From NCBI GenBank assembly GCA_020638975.1, contig JACKHN010000051.1, positions 1 through 26,116 on the forward strand: 26,116 nucleotides of DNA, in the 5' to 3' direction. Shown here piece after piece: positions 15,525-23,675 of this stretch. Position numbers and translations under genes: made by a program. Position 1 is the first letter of the stretch. Each line of letters opens with the position of its first letter. The notes below the pieces were generated by a model. The model was not told the DNA's origin. It saw nothing but the letters and a program-made list of their open reading frames with translations, and made no database searches. The stretch is from Planctomycetaceae bacterium. Its GTDB lineage: Bacteria; Planctomycetota; Planctomycetia; Pirellulales; Pirellulaceae.

Positions 15525-17981
15525 TCAGCGTGATTCGGTCGATGGCCCCGCAGGCTGCGCCGCTTCTTGCCGAACTTCTCGATACAGCTGTTGGTAGCTG
15601 GGGTCGTTCGGTCGCAGTTCTAGCATTCGCTCGATTTGCTCCATCGCGTTCGGCAGATCGCCGCGTTGACGGTATAGCAATGCCAAGGCCAGCACAAAGT
15701 CGGGCGTGTTAGGCTCAAGCCGAACCGCGTTTGTAAGCGCGGCCAATGCTTCGTCCGCTTCGCCGTGAAGGTACAGCGACAAGCCATAGCGATACTGAAT
15801 CGCGGCGTTATCGGGTGCCAACTTGGCGTCGCGGCCTAGCAGCGGTAGTTCGCCTTTCCGCAACTCGGCGACGCGTTCGCGAAGTTTCTGAGACTCCATG
15901 ATGCTTTCGATGGCCGCTTCGCGATTCTGTTGAGCGATGCGACGTGCATTGTTCTCGGCTTCTTCGGCTTGCCGTTCGAGCAACGCGGCGAGGTTTGTCC
16001 GCGGGCCTGTTACATGCGGTTCGACGCGAATCGCTGTTTGATAAGCAGCCTCGGCGGCTCGCACATCCCCCATGCTCTCATAGACAACGCCAAGCGTCAG
16101 GTGAGCGGCGGCACGATCGTTGTTAACGAGGACTCCCTCTTTAAACTCATCCAGCGCCGCCTGCAACAGCCGTCGTTGACCACCGTTCATTGCTTGTCTC
16201 GGGACGCGGGCCAACACGCGAGCAGCTTCCGTCCGGACAGAGCGAATCGGATCTTCCAGCAGTGGCAGGAGCAGTCGCATCAGTTGCGAATCGTCATTCA
16301 CCAATTGCAAGTTCGCAACGGCGGTCGTGCGCACCTGCGGGTCTTTGTCAGCGAGCAACTTCTCGGCGGTTTCGATGACATCTGCCGGAGCGTACTGGCC
16401 TAACTCATAAAGCGATGTCGCCCGCACGATGTTCGGAAGCCGTTTGTTTTTTGCAATTGCCGCGAGATCGTGAGCAGCCTCCAACTCACCCGTGCGAGCC
16501 TTCGCAATCGTATTGGCAAAGTGTGTTTCCAGGTCGTCCTTCTCGCCGTACCACTGGCGGAAGAAGTTTGCGGACCATTGATCCACCTCGTCCAAGGCCG
16601 TTCGCACTTGGTCGTCGCTCTCGGCGGCAACGAGCCAATCGGCGTACTGCGTGAATTTCTCACGCTTATTTTCAGGCAGCTTGGCTCGATCGAGATGGCA
16701 TCGTGTGCATGCGTTCGGCGTGCCAATCTTGACGCTTAAATCAGGGCGAGGAATTCGCAGGCTATGATCGCGACGTTCATCGACGGCCATATAAGTTGTT
16801 TCAGGCATGTGGCACTCAACGCACGATGCACCCTTGCTGCCTACATTGTGACGGTGATGAGTTGGTGAATCGTACTTGCCGGCAGAGTGCTGGTGACAGG
16901 ACGTACAGACTTGATTGCCGTCGTGCTTCAGTCGCGCCGTATGGGGATCGTGGCAATCAGTACAACGAATTCCCTTGTGGTACATCTTGCTTTGAATGAA
17001 CGAGCCATGCACATAGACTTCGTCCAGGATCTGTCCGTCCGCGTGATAGGTATGTGCCAGAAGGAGTTCGTTTGCAAAGTAGTCGTAGTAATCTTCGCCC
17101 GGTTTATAGCCTCGCTTTACGATGCGACGACGCGAGTGACACTGGAAGCACGTATCAAGTTGCGGCTTCGTACTTTTGTCCTTGAGTTTCGCGAGCCCAT
17201 AGCCGTGCTTGCGGTCCCAGAACAAAGACTTCGATTCAGCCAGCTTCACATGCATTCCGCCAGGACCGTGGCAAGCCTCGCAACTGACGTCGATCTCGGA
17301 AAATGTTGTGTGATAGGTTTTCGTTTTGTCGTCGTAAGCCTTCTGCAAGTTGGTGGAATGACAGTCGGCGCACATGTTATTCCAACGTTGTGCAATCCCC
17401 GTCCAATGAAGATCATCGTCGGGGGCAAGCTTTTCGTCGACGTCCGGGGGACGCAAATAAAACCATTCCTTCTTTTCGGTGTCCCACGAAACTCGGAGAA
17501 CTTGCAAACGTGCGATCTCGTTCTCGGGCATGTCGGCAGGCCGATCGAACTCGACCATATACTGCTGCAACGGATCGACGCCGAAGACGTACTTCACCTC
17601 GAAATCGGTCATCTCGCCGTCGGGGCCTTCCGTGTTGACCATGTACTTGCCGTCGCGACGGAACATACGAGTCTTGATGCCGTAGTGATCCAACTCCGTG
17701 TTATCAAAGTTGCCAATGACTGTATCGGGTGTTGCCAAGTCCATTGCGAGGTCGTGGTGCGAGCCTTCCCAAAGTTTGCTCTCTTGCTGGTGGCATTGAA
17801 TGCAAGCCTGGCGACCGACGTAGGCATTGGGCTCGTCTTCAGGCAAGCAAGTCCACCAGTCGGCAAACGTGGCACCGCCCGCGACAAGCACGACAAAGAG
17901 CACGACGCCCTGTACCCAGTGCCTCGTGACGGGATTGGATGGCTTGTTCTCGTCTGAAGTGGTATCAGAGGCAGCGGGCAT
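15525..17981 (-). CDS. Octaheme c-type cytochrome with HEAT-like and TPR repeats
   Basis: An 818-residue electron-transfer protein facing outside the cytoplasmic membrane. An N-terminal membrane helix (about 25-40, WVQGVVLFVVLVAGGATF) acts as signal anchor. Eight CXXCH heme sites have first Cys at about 60, 204, 234, 278, 340, 359, 387 and 425 (CIQCH, CADCH, CEACH, CFQCH, CTDCH, CTSCH, CVECH, CTRCH), with several free His for distal ligation. This arrangement recalls the cytochrome c554 group. After residue 440 it becomes HEAT-like helices (about 505-590), then TPR units (about 605-640 and 715-790), and ends without an anchor. Redox partner is unknown. The frame also permits TTG 17987; ATG 17981 is chosen, with no clear Shine-Dalgarno for either. 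It lies 131 nt after the PPC gene on the same strand. Confidence 0.9.
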   Translation of the reverse strand: MPAASDTTSDENKPSNPVTRHWVQGVVLFVVLVAGGATFADWWTCLPEDEPNAYVGRQACIQCHQQESKLWEGSHHDLAMDLATPDTVIGNFDNTELDHYGIKTRMFRRDGKYMVNTEGPDGEMTDFEVKYVFGVDPLQQYMVEFDRPADMPENEIARLQVLRVSWDTEKKEWFYLRPPDVDEKLAPDDDLHWTGIAQRWNNMCADCHSTNLQKAYDDKTKTYHTTFSEIDVSCEACHGPGGMHVKLAESKSLFWDRKHGYGLAKLKDKSTKPQLDTCFQCHSRRRIVKRGYKPGEDYYDYFANELLLAHTYHADGQILDEVYVHGSFIQSKMYHKGIRCTDCHDPHTARLKHDGNQVCTSCHQHSAGKYDSPTHHRHNVGSKGASCVECHMPETTYMAVDERRDHSLRIPRPDLSVKIGTPNACTRCHLDRAKLPENKREKFTQYADWLVAAESDDQVRTALDEVDQWSANFFRQWYGEKDDLETHFANTIAKARTGELEAAHDLAAIAKNKRLPNIVRATSLYELGQYAPADVIETAEKLLADKDPQVRTTAVANLQLVNDDSQLMRLLLPLLEDPIRSVRTEAARVLARVPRQAMNGGQRRLLQAALDEFKEGVLVNNDRAAAHLTLGVVYESMGDVRAAEAAYQTAIRVEPHVTGPRTNLAALLERQAEEAENNARRIAQQNREAAIESIMESQKLRERVAELRKGELPLLGRDAKLAPDNAAIQYRYGLSLYLHGEADEALAALTNAVRLEPNTPDFVLALALLYRQRGDLPNAMEQIERMLELRPNDPSYQQLYREVRQEAAQPAGPSTESR

Positions 17982-18112
17982 CGGCAATCAGCGGGGTGAG
18001 ATAAAACGAAGCGTCTTACGACGTCAGCCAAGCGATGCATCCAGCATAACATGCGGTTCGCGAGTTCCTCAGGCCGGGAAATGGGAACTTCACGAAAGAT
18101 GCGATGGGGAAG

Positions 18113-19756
18113 CTATTTGTTGTCCGCAGAAGCCGCAACAGTTATCCAAGCCGACGCGAATTGGGCGGTCGTGCCTGAAATGACATAGTCCGCCGTACGC
18201 TCGATCGGCTCGTCGCCGATCGACTTGCCGAGGACACGGAACGTGCCCGATAGGGGGCCTCGATCGGCATTCAGCACGAGTTTAACGGACTTGGCGGAAT
18301 CTCCCTTCGCCTCCGACTTAACGACGTCACAACGAATGCCTTCGGGAAGCTCGACGGCCTGCACGGCTATCTCGTCGCTGAAACCGTTCTTTCGATCAAC
18401 AGCGACAGGAATTTCCAGCGGCTTTCCGGGCGTAAGCACGAATGCGTCGTTCGCCAACGTCAAGGCAAAGTCAGGTGTCGACTCGTCGATCGTCATGCGA
18501 TAGACGTAGCGAAAACCGCCGTGATGATGCACATCACGCACGACAACGCGATACACACCGTCCGCTGGGATGGCTTGCGTCAGCAAGCAGTCCCGCTGGC
18601 GATTGGTGTCGTCAATCTCACCGAGCACCTTTCCTTCAGCATCCAGCACTTGAACAAGCGGGTCGAGCAAAAAGCCGAGCGAGTCCGATTCAACTTGAAT
18701 CGACAGCTTCGCGCCTTTGGCCGCATGCACTTGAAAGACGTCTTCGTCTCGTTCCGCATCAATGCGTCCCGTGACCACGACCGGCAACTCGAGCGGTTGC
18801 GGATCGTTCTTGCTCAAAGCAGCGCGTGCCAGCACGACCGGGTAAGTTGTCAAAGACTGTTGGACGGACGAGGCCAATTCAGGATGCGACGCGAACAGTC
18901 GGTCGCGGTCGTTGTTCGCTTGTGAGGTTAGCGAAACGCTCTCGGGCAGGTTCCAACCAAACGGGACGATCTCGGTCGACGTGTCTGGGTGCAACGAGAG
19001 CGGAAACACGTGGTCGATAAATCCACCTGTCGTTATGGTTAAACGGTAGATATACGTATTCGCTCCCGAGAACGCGATGCTGCTGTTCGGCGTCAGCGGA
19101 AAGGCGAACGCTCGGACGACGTAAACTCCATCGCGAGGAGCCTCGAAGGCAATTTGCGGATCGAGACCACGTTGATCATCATTCTGTTCAATGACAAACC
19201 CGTCGCCGGTACAGATCTGCAGCACTGCATCCATCGGCGAGCCGAATGTTTGGTTCGCATCAAGTGAGGCCACGAGCGTTTGCCCGCTCTTTAGCTCAAT
19301 TGCAAATCCATCTACGTCGCCGGATTTCTCGAGTCGTCCGTTAACGATCGTTGATTCCGCGAGCTTGTTCGCATTACTTAAGTCATCGTTGGGCTCGGCC
19401 TCGACCATCTCGGGCAACGAATCAACGGTGAAGGGACGCAGTTGCGTCGCACCTTCTTTGTCGTGAAACCGAATCAGATAAACGCCGTTTGCGTTGTCGC
19501 CTATCTGAACCTTGAACTTGCCCTTGTCTTTATCCGGCTCGACTTGAAGTCCTTCACGGTCCACCCACACTGAAACCGGCCAATTGCTAAAGCTCCCCGC
19601 TGCGGTAACGTCAACTTGCTGGCCGCGCTGACCGCCCGTGGGGAACAGGTTGTCGCACTTCGGTGGCGCACCGTCGAGTATCGGAGCGCAAAACACAACG
19701 CCGAGCCCGATAAGGCAGCGTAGCCAGAATTTCGGTAAAGATTTGCAATCTCGCAT
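18113..19756 (-). CDS. Secreted protein with two pre-peptidase (PPC-like) domains
   Basis: 547 residues. Signal peptide (WLRCLIGLGVVFCAPILDGA) followed by an Ig/IPT-like N-terminal segment (FPTGGQRGQQVDVTAAG, about 38-110). A first PPC-like domain at about 120-235 shows EAEPNDDLSNANKL, GDVDGFAIELKSGQTL and DPQIAFEAPRDGVYVVRA. A second at about 325-425 shows VTGRIDAERDEDVFQVHAAKGAKL and IPADGVYRVVVRD. The C-terminus is beta-rich, with no catalytic motif. PPC domains are carbohydrate- or protein-binding beta sandwiches. In planctomycetes such proteins commonly follow DUF1501 and PSCyt/PSD1 genes, as here, where the gap is 6 nt. The ATG at 19756 fits the signal peptide. Function unknown; likely works with the other two products outside the cytoplasm. 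Confidence 0.85.
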   Translation of the reverse strand: MRDCKSLPKFWLRCLIGLGVVFCAPILDGAPPKCDNLFPTGGQRGQQVDVTAAGSFSNWPVSVWVDREGLQVEPDKDKGKFKVQIGDNANGVYLIRFHDKEGATQLRPFTVDSLPEMVEAEPNDDLSNANKLAESTIVNGRLEKSGDVDGFAIELKSGQTLVASLDANQTFGSPMDAVLQICTGDGFVIEQNDDQRGLDPQIAFEAPRDGVYVVRAFAFPLTPNSSIAFSGANTYIYRLTITTGGFIDHVFPLSLHPDTSTEIVPFGWNLPESVSLTSQANNDRDRLFASHPELASSVQQSLTTYPVVLARAALSKNDPQPLELPVVVTGRIDAERDEDVFQVHAAKGAKLSIQVESDSLGFLLDPLVQVLDAEGKVLGEIDDTNRQRDCLLTQAIPADGVYRVVVRDVHHHGGFRYVYRMTIDESTPDFALTLANDAFVLTPGKPLEIPVAVDRKNGFSDEIAVQAVELPEGIRCDVVKSEAKGDSAKSVKLVLNADRGPLSGTFRVLGKSIGDEPIERTADYVISGTTAQFASAWITVAASADNK

Positions 19757-19762
19757 CGAGGG

Positions 19763-21085
19763 TCAACTCAGCAGTTCGGTGATTGGTGTGGGATCGCTGA
19801 CGTATGGCACCGGTCGGCCCTCCGGCGTGTGTACGATCTTGCTGGGATCGATTCCCAGTTTCGAATAGATCGTAGAAGCGAAGCTCTCGGGCGAGAGAAC
19901 TCGTTCGACGGCTGAGTATCCCTGCCGATCCGTCGCTCCGATGATCTGGCCCGGCGGAGTACCACCACCAGCAAGCATCACGGACATAGCGTTGGACCAA
20001 TGATCACGACCGCCTCGAGAATTCACTTTCGGTGTCCGCCCGAACTCACCGAGAGCGACGACGAGCGTTCGCTCGAGCATGCCACGCGATTCGAGATCTT
20101 GAATCAAGGCGGCGATCGAGGCCTCGAACGGCGGCAGCTTGCTGCTCAGTTCCTTGAAGATGTCGCGATGGTGATCCCAACCCCCTTCGTACAAGGTCAC
20201 GAACGGGACGCCCGCTTCGACAAGTCGCCGAGCCAGCAACGCCCGCTGACCGAATCCGTTTCGACCGTACTTCTCGCGTACTGTCTCGGGTTCGCTGTGG
20301 ATATCAAACGCTTTCTGCGATTCAACGGAACTGATCAACTGCTGCCCCTGTTGATAGAACTCGTCAACCGCCATCAATGGATCGCCAGCCGCCGCGTCGT
20401 GAATTCGCTTCATGCGATCGATCTGCTGGCGAATGTCGTGTCGTCCCAGGTATCGATCGTCGGACAGGCCCTTCGGCAAAGCGACGTCTCGGACGCGAAA
20501 GCTGCCCGAATTGGGATCATCCGGTACCACGAAAGGGCCATACTTTGCACCGAGAAAATTCGGGCCACCGCTGCGAGACATGCGAGGCATCGAGAAGTAG
20601 GCGGGCATACCGGCGGGCGCGTTCAACTCGCGAGCCACCACCGCACCCAGACTCGGATGAAAACTAACAAACGCACCACAACCTACCGGAATTCGCGGCG
20701 GCGAGCCGGTCATCATGTAATGATTGCCTGCACCATGATTGCCCTGGTCGTGTCGAATCGATCGGACGATCGCCAGTCGATCGGCGATCGAGGCAAGTTG
20801 CGTCATGTGCTTTGAGAAGCGAACACCCGGCAGCTTGGTTGCGATCGTCGAGTACTCTCCCCGAACTTCAATCGGCGCGTCTGGCTTGGGGTCGAACGTC
20901 TCGTAGTGTGTCGGTCCGCCGTCCATCCAAATCAGAATGCACGCATCGGCATCCGGTTTTGCGGCGGTCGCAGCTTCGACACGAGCCTGCAACGCACCGA
21001 CAAGCCCACCGCCAAGAAAGCTGCCCAATCCGAGTTGCAGACAATCTCGCCGCGTGACTCCCTCACAGTTATGCCGCATCGCCAT
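19763..21085 (-). CDS. DUF1501 family secreted protein
   Basis: 440 residues. The Tat-type signal TRRDCLQLGLGSFLGGGLVGAL predicts export as a folded protein. The mature part carries the DUF1501 pattern: CILIWMDGGPTHYETFDPKPDAP, GVRFSKHMTQLASIADRLAIVRS, HDQGNHGAGNHYMMTG, VPFVTLYEGGWDHH and LGEFGRTPKVN..GGRDHW. DUF1501 belongs to the alkaline-phosphatase/sulfatase-like fold, and the conserved Asp and His residues suggest metal binding, but no reaction is established. The start is 3 nt after the stop of the PSCyt gene (TAAGCAATG), so translation is probably coupled. A second in-frame ATG lies 2 codons in. Paired DUF1501 and DUF1549/DUF1553 genes are a hallmark of planctomycete genomes. Confidence 0.92.
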   Translation of the reverse strand: MAMRHNCEGVTRRDCLQLGLGSFLGGGLVGALQARVEAATAAKPDADACILIWMDGGPTHYETFDPKPDAPIEVRGEYSTIATKLPGVRFSKHMTQLASIADRLAIVRSIRHDQGNHGAGNHYMMTGSPPRIPVGCGAFVSFHPSLGAVVARELNAPAGMPAYFSMPRMSRSGGPNFLGAKYGPFVVPDDPNSGSFRVRDVALPKGLSDDRYLGRHDIRQQIDRMKRIHDAAAGDPLMAVDEFYQQGQQLISSVESQKAFDIHSEPETVREKYGRNGFGQRALLARRLVEAGVPFVTLYEGGWDHHRDIFKELSSKLPPFEASIAALIQDLESRGMLERTLVVALGEFGRTPKVNSRGGRDHWSNAMSVMLAGGGTPPGQIIGATDRQGYSAVERVLSPESFASTIYSKLGIDPSKIVHTPEGRPVPYVSDPTPITELLS

Positions 21086-21088
21086 TGC

Positions 21089-23302
21089 TTAATCCTTAAA
21101 CAAGAACTCGGGCGTGTTGAGCAAAGCCCACAACAGGTCTTCCGTGGCCCGTTTGCGCGAGGCTTGATCGGTCGCTTCGTCAAACAACTTCTTCCCAAAC
21201 TCACGCTCATCGCTGTCGGGGAATCTGGCGTAGACCAGCAAGTACAACTCTTCGACGATCTGCTCGGGGGTGCTGTCGCTGGCTGCCAGCTTCGCCGCGC
21301 GGCCTTTATCGGACGAGACTCGGCTGTGAAGCTCCGACGCGTTCATCATGTGGAGTGCCTGAGTGACCGTCGCATCTTCTTGACGTTCGCACGGCGGATC
21401 TTGATTCGGGTCGGGACGACCGAACGTGTCCAGAAACAACGAGTCGACTCGATGCGTCCAAATCTCTTTCGCCCGCGATCCCGAAGGCATGGCAGAGAAA
21501 CTATTGGGAATGCCGGTGATATCGGCGACCGCGTCCAGCATCACTTCCGCGCGCAGACGTTGTCGGTAATGCCGCGAGTAGTTTTGTGTATCGGCGACGT
21601 TGCGCTCCGTCGGCTCGGAACTGAGAGCATAAACGTAGGAGCTGGTGATTGTGCGAAGTACTTCCTTGATGTTGAAGTTCTTATCGCGGAAATCGTTGGC
21701 AATCGCCTCCAACAAAGGTCCGTTCGATGGTGGATTGGTCGCACGCAAATCATCCACCGGCACCACGAGCCCACGACCCATCAGATCAGCCCAGATGCGA
21801 TTTACCATGACTTGCGAGAAGTAATTGTTCTCCTTACTCGTCACCCAGGCCGCCAAAGCTTCACGTGGATCTGATTCAGGATCGATCGGACCCGTTTCGC
21901 CGAACAGTGGCCGTGGCTCCAGCACCTCGCCCGTGAGCGGATGCGACACGCTGCCCTTCTTCGCCGTCATGACGATCTCTTCGCCGCCGGAGATCGGAGG
22001 TGACAGACCCGTTCCCTTATATCCCACCCGCGAGAAATACGCGGCGAAGCTGTAAAAATCTTCCTGGCTCCACTTCTCGAAGACGTGATGATGACACTTC
22101 GCGCACTCCAGCCGAATGCCAAGAAACAGCTGAGTTACCAACGTCGTGATTTCGTCGGGCGAACGACGATCGCGAAACAGGGTGGCAGCTCCGTTATGCC
22201 AAGTACTTCCCTGGGCAGCGATTAACTCGCGGACGAACTGGTCGTAGGGTTTGTTCTTACGAAAGCTATCACGGATCCAATGGTCATAATTCAATACCGC
22301 CTTGATGCCAACGCGATACGGATTCGGACGCAGCAAGTCCACCCACTTGTTTGCCCAATGCTCGGCGTACTCAGGACGTTCAAGCAAGCGGTCGATCAGT
22401 TGCTGGCGTTTGTCGGTGCTTTGATCGGCGAGAAAGTCACGAACTTCGTCGGGCGAGGGCAGCGTCCCGATGATATCGATATAAACGCGACGCGCGAATT
22501 TGGCATCGTCGATGGGCTCGGAGGGCGTGATGCCAAGCGACTTCAGCTTTTGCCAAACAAGGTCGTCGACAAAGTTATTACGGGGGAGGTTGGCGTAAAA
22601 CTCATCGGGCACTTCGCCCGCCAGTGGAATCGCCACATTGCACGTCGCGATGACATTCATGTAGCGGGCCATGATCGAAGCTTCGCCGGGAATCGGTCCG
22701 GCTTCGATCAAACCGTCGTCGTCCACCGCGACAATCGCACTTTCGTTCGATTGAAACATCGCCATTCGCGTGACGTCTTGACTCGAACCATCGGAGTAGT
22801 GCGCGGTGACCTGCAACTGAAGCGTCTCACTTGGCTTCATAAATTGTTCCGTCGGTGAAGCCGTCACCGCCGTTAGACTAGGTTCGTCGGGAAGTCGCCT
22901 TGGCAGTCCACCTACGATCCAATCGCGGAGAATGCGATACTCTTCGCTGTCCACCGCGAAGCGTTGCCCACCACCGTGTGGGGCTTGACCAGTGGCTTTC
23001 AGCAACAATAGGCTTTGGTCCGGTGCCGCTGGAAAAACTCGCCGCCCGCGAGCGTTCATTGTCAATGCCGCGTAATCAAACTCCGAGTCGAAACCCAAGA
23101 GCGACAACTGAAATCCGTTCTGGCCGCGTTGCTTGCCGTGACAGGGTCCGGTGCTGCAACCACGAGCTGCCATAATGGGCTGAACCTGGAGCTCAAAGCT
23201 GACGGGCTTTGCCGGATGGATATCGTCGGCCGACGCGTGTGCGCCAATGCTTAGTCCAAGCAACGACAAAACGACATGGGCGAGCGTTTTAAGCCTGCGC
23301 AT
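21089..23302 (-). CDS. PSCyt/PSD1 protein (DUF1549-DUF1553) with CX4CH motif and Ig-like domain
   Basis: 737 residues from ATG 23302. The frame is open to 23350, but this ATG begins a signal peptide (MRRLKTLAHVVLSLLGLSIGAHASA). Near the N-terminus GCSTGPCHGKQRG (C49, C54, H55) is a CX4CH site in the position of the planctomycete cytochrome (PSCyt) domain. It is followed by a BIG2/Ig-like segment (about 145-230), DUF1549 (about 240-445; DDLVWQKLKSLGITPSEP, FARRVYIDIIGTLPSPDEVRDF, CAKCHHHVFEKWSQEDFY) and DUF1553 (about 480-725; VMVNRIWADLMGRGLV, EVLRTITSSYVYALSS). The motif CAKCHHH in DUF1549 is a second, standard CXXCH, so the protein may carry two hemes. First gene of the operon with DUF1501 and PPC proteins; its promoter is overlapped by a palindrome. 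Confidence 0.92.
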   Translation of the reverse strand: MRRLKTLAHVVLSLLGLSIGAHASADDIHPAKPVSFELQVQPIMAARGCSTGPCHGKQRGQNGFQLSLLGFDSEFDYAALTMNARGRRVFPAAPDQSLLLLKATGQAPHGGGQRFAVDSEEYRILRDWIVGGLPRRLPDEPSLTAVTASPTEQFMKPSETLQLQVTAHYSDGSSQDVTRMAMFQSNESAIVAVDDDGLIEAGPIPGEASIMARYMNVIATCNVAIPLAGEVPDEFYANLPRNNFVDDLVWQKLKSLGITPSEPIDDAKFARRVYIDIIGTLPSPDEVRDFLADQSTDKRQQLIDRLLERPEYAEHWANKWVDLLRPNPYRVGIKAVLNYDHWIRDSFRKNKPYDQFVRELIAAQGSTWHNGAATLFRDRRSPDEITTLVTQLFLGIRLECAKCHHHVFEKWSQEDFYSFAAYFSRVGYKGTGLSPPISGGEEIVMTAKKGSVSHPLTGEVLEPRPLFGETGPIDPESDPREALAAWVTSKENNYFSQVMVNRIWADLMGRGLVVPVDDLRATNPPSNGPLLEAIANDFRDKNFNIKEVLRTITSSYVYALSSEPTERNVADTQNYSRHYRQRLRAEVMLDAVADITGIPNSFSAMPSGSRAKEIWTHRVDSLFLDTFGRPDPNQDPPCERQEDATVTQALHMMNASELHSRVSSDKGRAAKLAASDSTPEQIVEELYLLVYARFPDSDEREFGKKLFDEATDQASRKRATEDLLWALLNTPEFLFKD

Positions 23303-23348
23303 AGGTAGGGCATTCGGGCAGGAGGGAGAATGGCGGGGGGTGTCTCCC

Positions 23349-23378
23349 ATTCTAACTTGGTTCGTTTAAACGAATCAA
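23349..23378 (-). promoter_or_regulatory. Sigma-70-type promoter of the PSCyt-DUF1501-PPC operon
   Basis: Minus strand: -35 TTGATT (23373-23378), 18-nt spacer, -10 TAGAAT (23349-23354). Initiation near 23342 gives a leader of about 40 nt to the ATG at 23302. Confidence 0.6.
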
Positions 23379-23380
23379 GT
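23355..23380. promoter_or_regulatory. 26-bp near-perfect palindrome, candidate operator
   Basis: Reading plus: ACTTGGTTCGTTT then AAACGAATCAAGT. All 13 pairs match except one, with no central loop. It fills the whole -10/-35 spacer and covers the -35 box of the operon promoter, the classic position for a dimeric repressor. The cognate regulator is not in the window as far as I can tell. Confidence 0.6.
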
Positions 23381-23540
23381 GACGACGACAGAGAACCAGG
23401 GACTTTCTCCATTCGAACCTGGGAGAGATCTACGGTCATCCTCACCCAACGCGTCAGCAAGGACGAAGACGCAATATTTTCTCGTTTGCGTGCTTTGAAA
23501 TTGCGTCATTGTGAGCCTGGGAGGCGACGCTGGATAATAG

Positions 23541-23560
23541 CCCTGGGCTTCAGCCCAGGG
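23541..23560. repeat. Compact hairpin repeat
   Basis: CCCTGGGCTTCAGCCCAGGG: an 8-9 bp GC-rich stem with a 2-4 nt loop. No T-tract follows, so it is not an obvious terminator. It has the look of a dispersed planctomycete palindrome. Confidence 0.6.
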
Positions 23561-23599
23561 AATTAGGAGATTGACCTTCGGACTGACGAGTCGCAAAGA

Positions 23600-23617
23600 C
23601 CCCGGCATAAATGCCGG
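23600..23617. repeat. Second compact hairpin repeat
   Basis: CCGGCAT-AA-ATGCCGG inside 23600-23617: a 7-bp stem with a 2-nt loop, 40 nt from the hairpin at 23541. It lies about 60 nt after the stop of the downstream minus-strand gene (23676) and might aid its 3' end processing. Confidence 0.5.
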
Positions 23618-23675
23618 AGCTACTAGCTGACATTGCTTCGCGACTATCGAAATGTCCCCTTGGCATCGCAAATTG

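Larger units (their letters stand above)
23303..23675. other. Intergenic region upstream of the PSCyt operon
   Basis: Holds the operon promoter and overlapping palindrome (23349-23380) and two compact hairpin repeats (23541-23560 and 23600-23617). No coding region is supported. Confidence 0.6.

Noticed and set aside
15506..15606. 13-bp direct repeat GTAGCTGGGGTCG at 15506-15518 and 15594-15606
   Set aside because: Only two short copies, one inside the 3' end of the cytochrome gene; may be a remnant of a dispersed repeat but cannot be supported from this window.
16887..17957. 356-codon plus-strand open frame opposite the cytochrome
   Set aside because: It is antisense to the eight CXXCH motifs and TPR protein, with no recognisable domain; a shadow of biased codon use.
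20000..20815. 271-codon plus-strand open frame
   Set aside because: Antisense to the DUF1501 gene, whose motifs are intact in the minus strand.
20906..21874. 322-codon plus-strand open frame
   Set aside because: Antisense to the DUF1501 and PSCyt/PSD1 genes, spans their junction and shows no family features.
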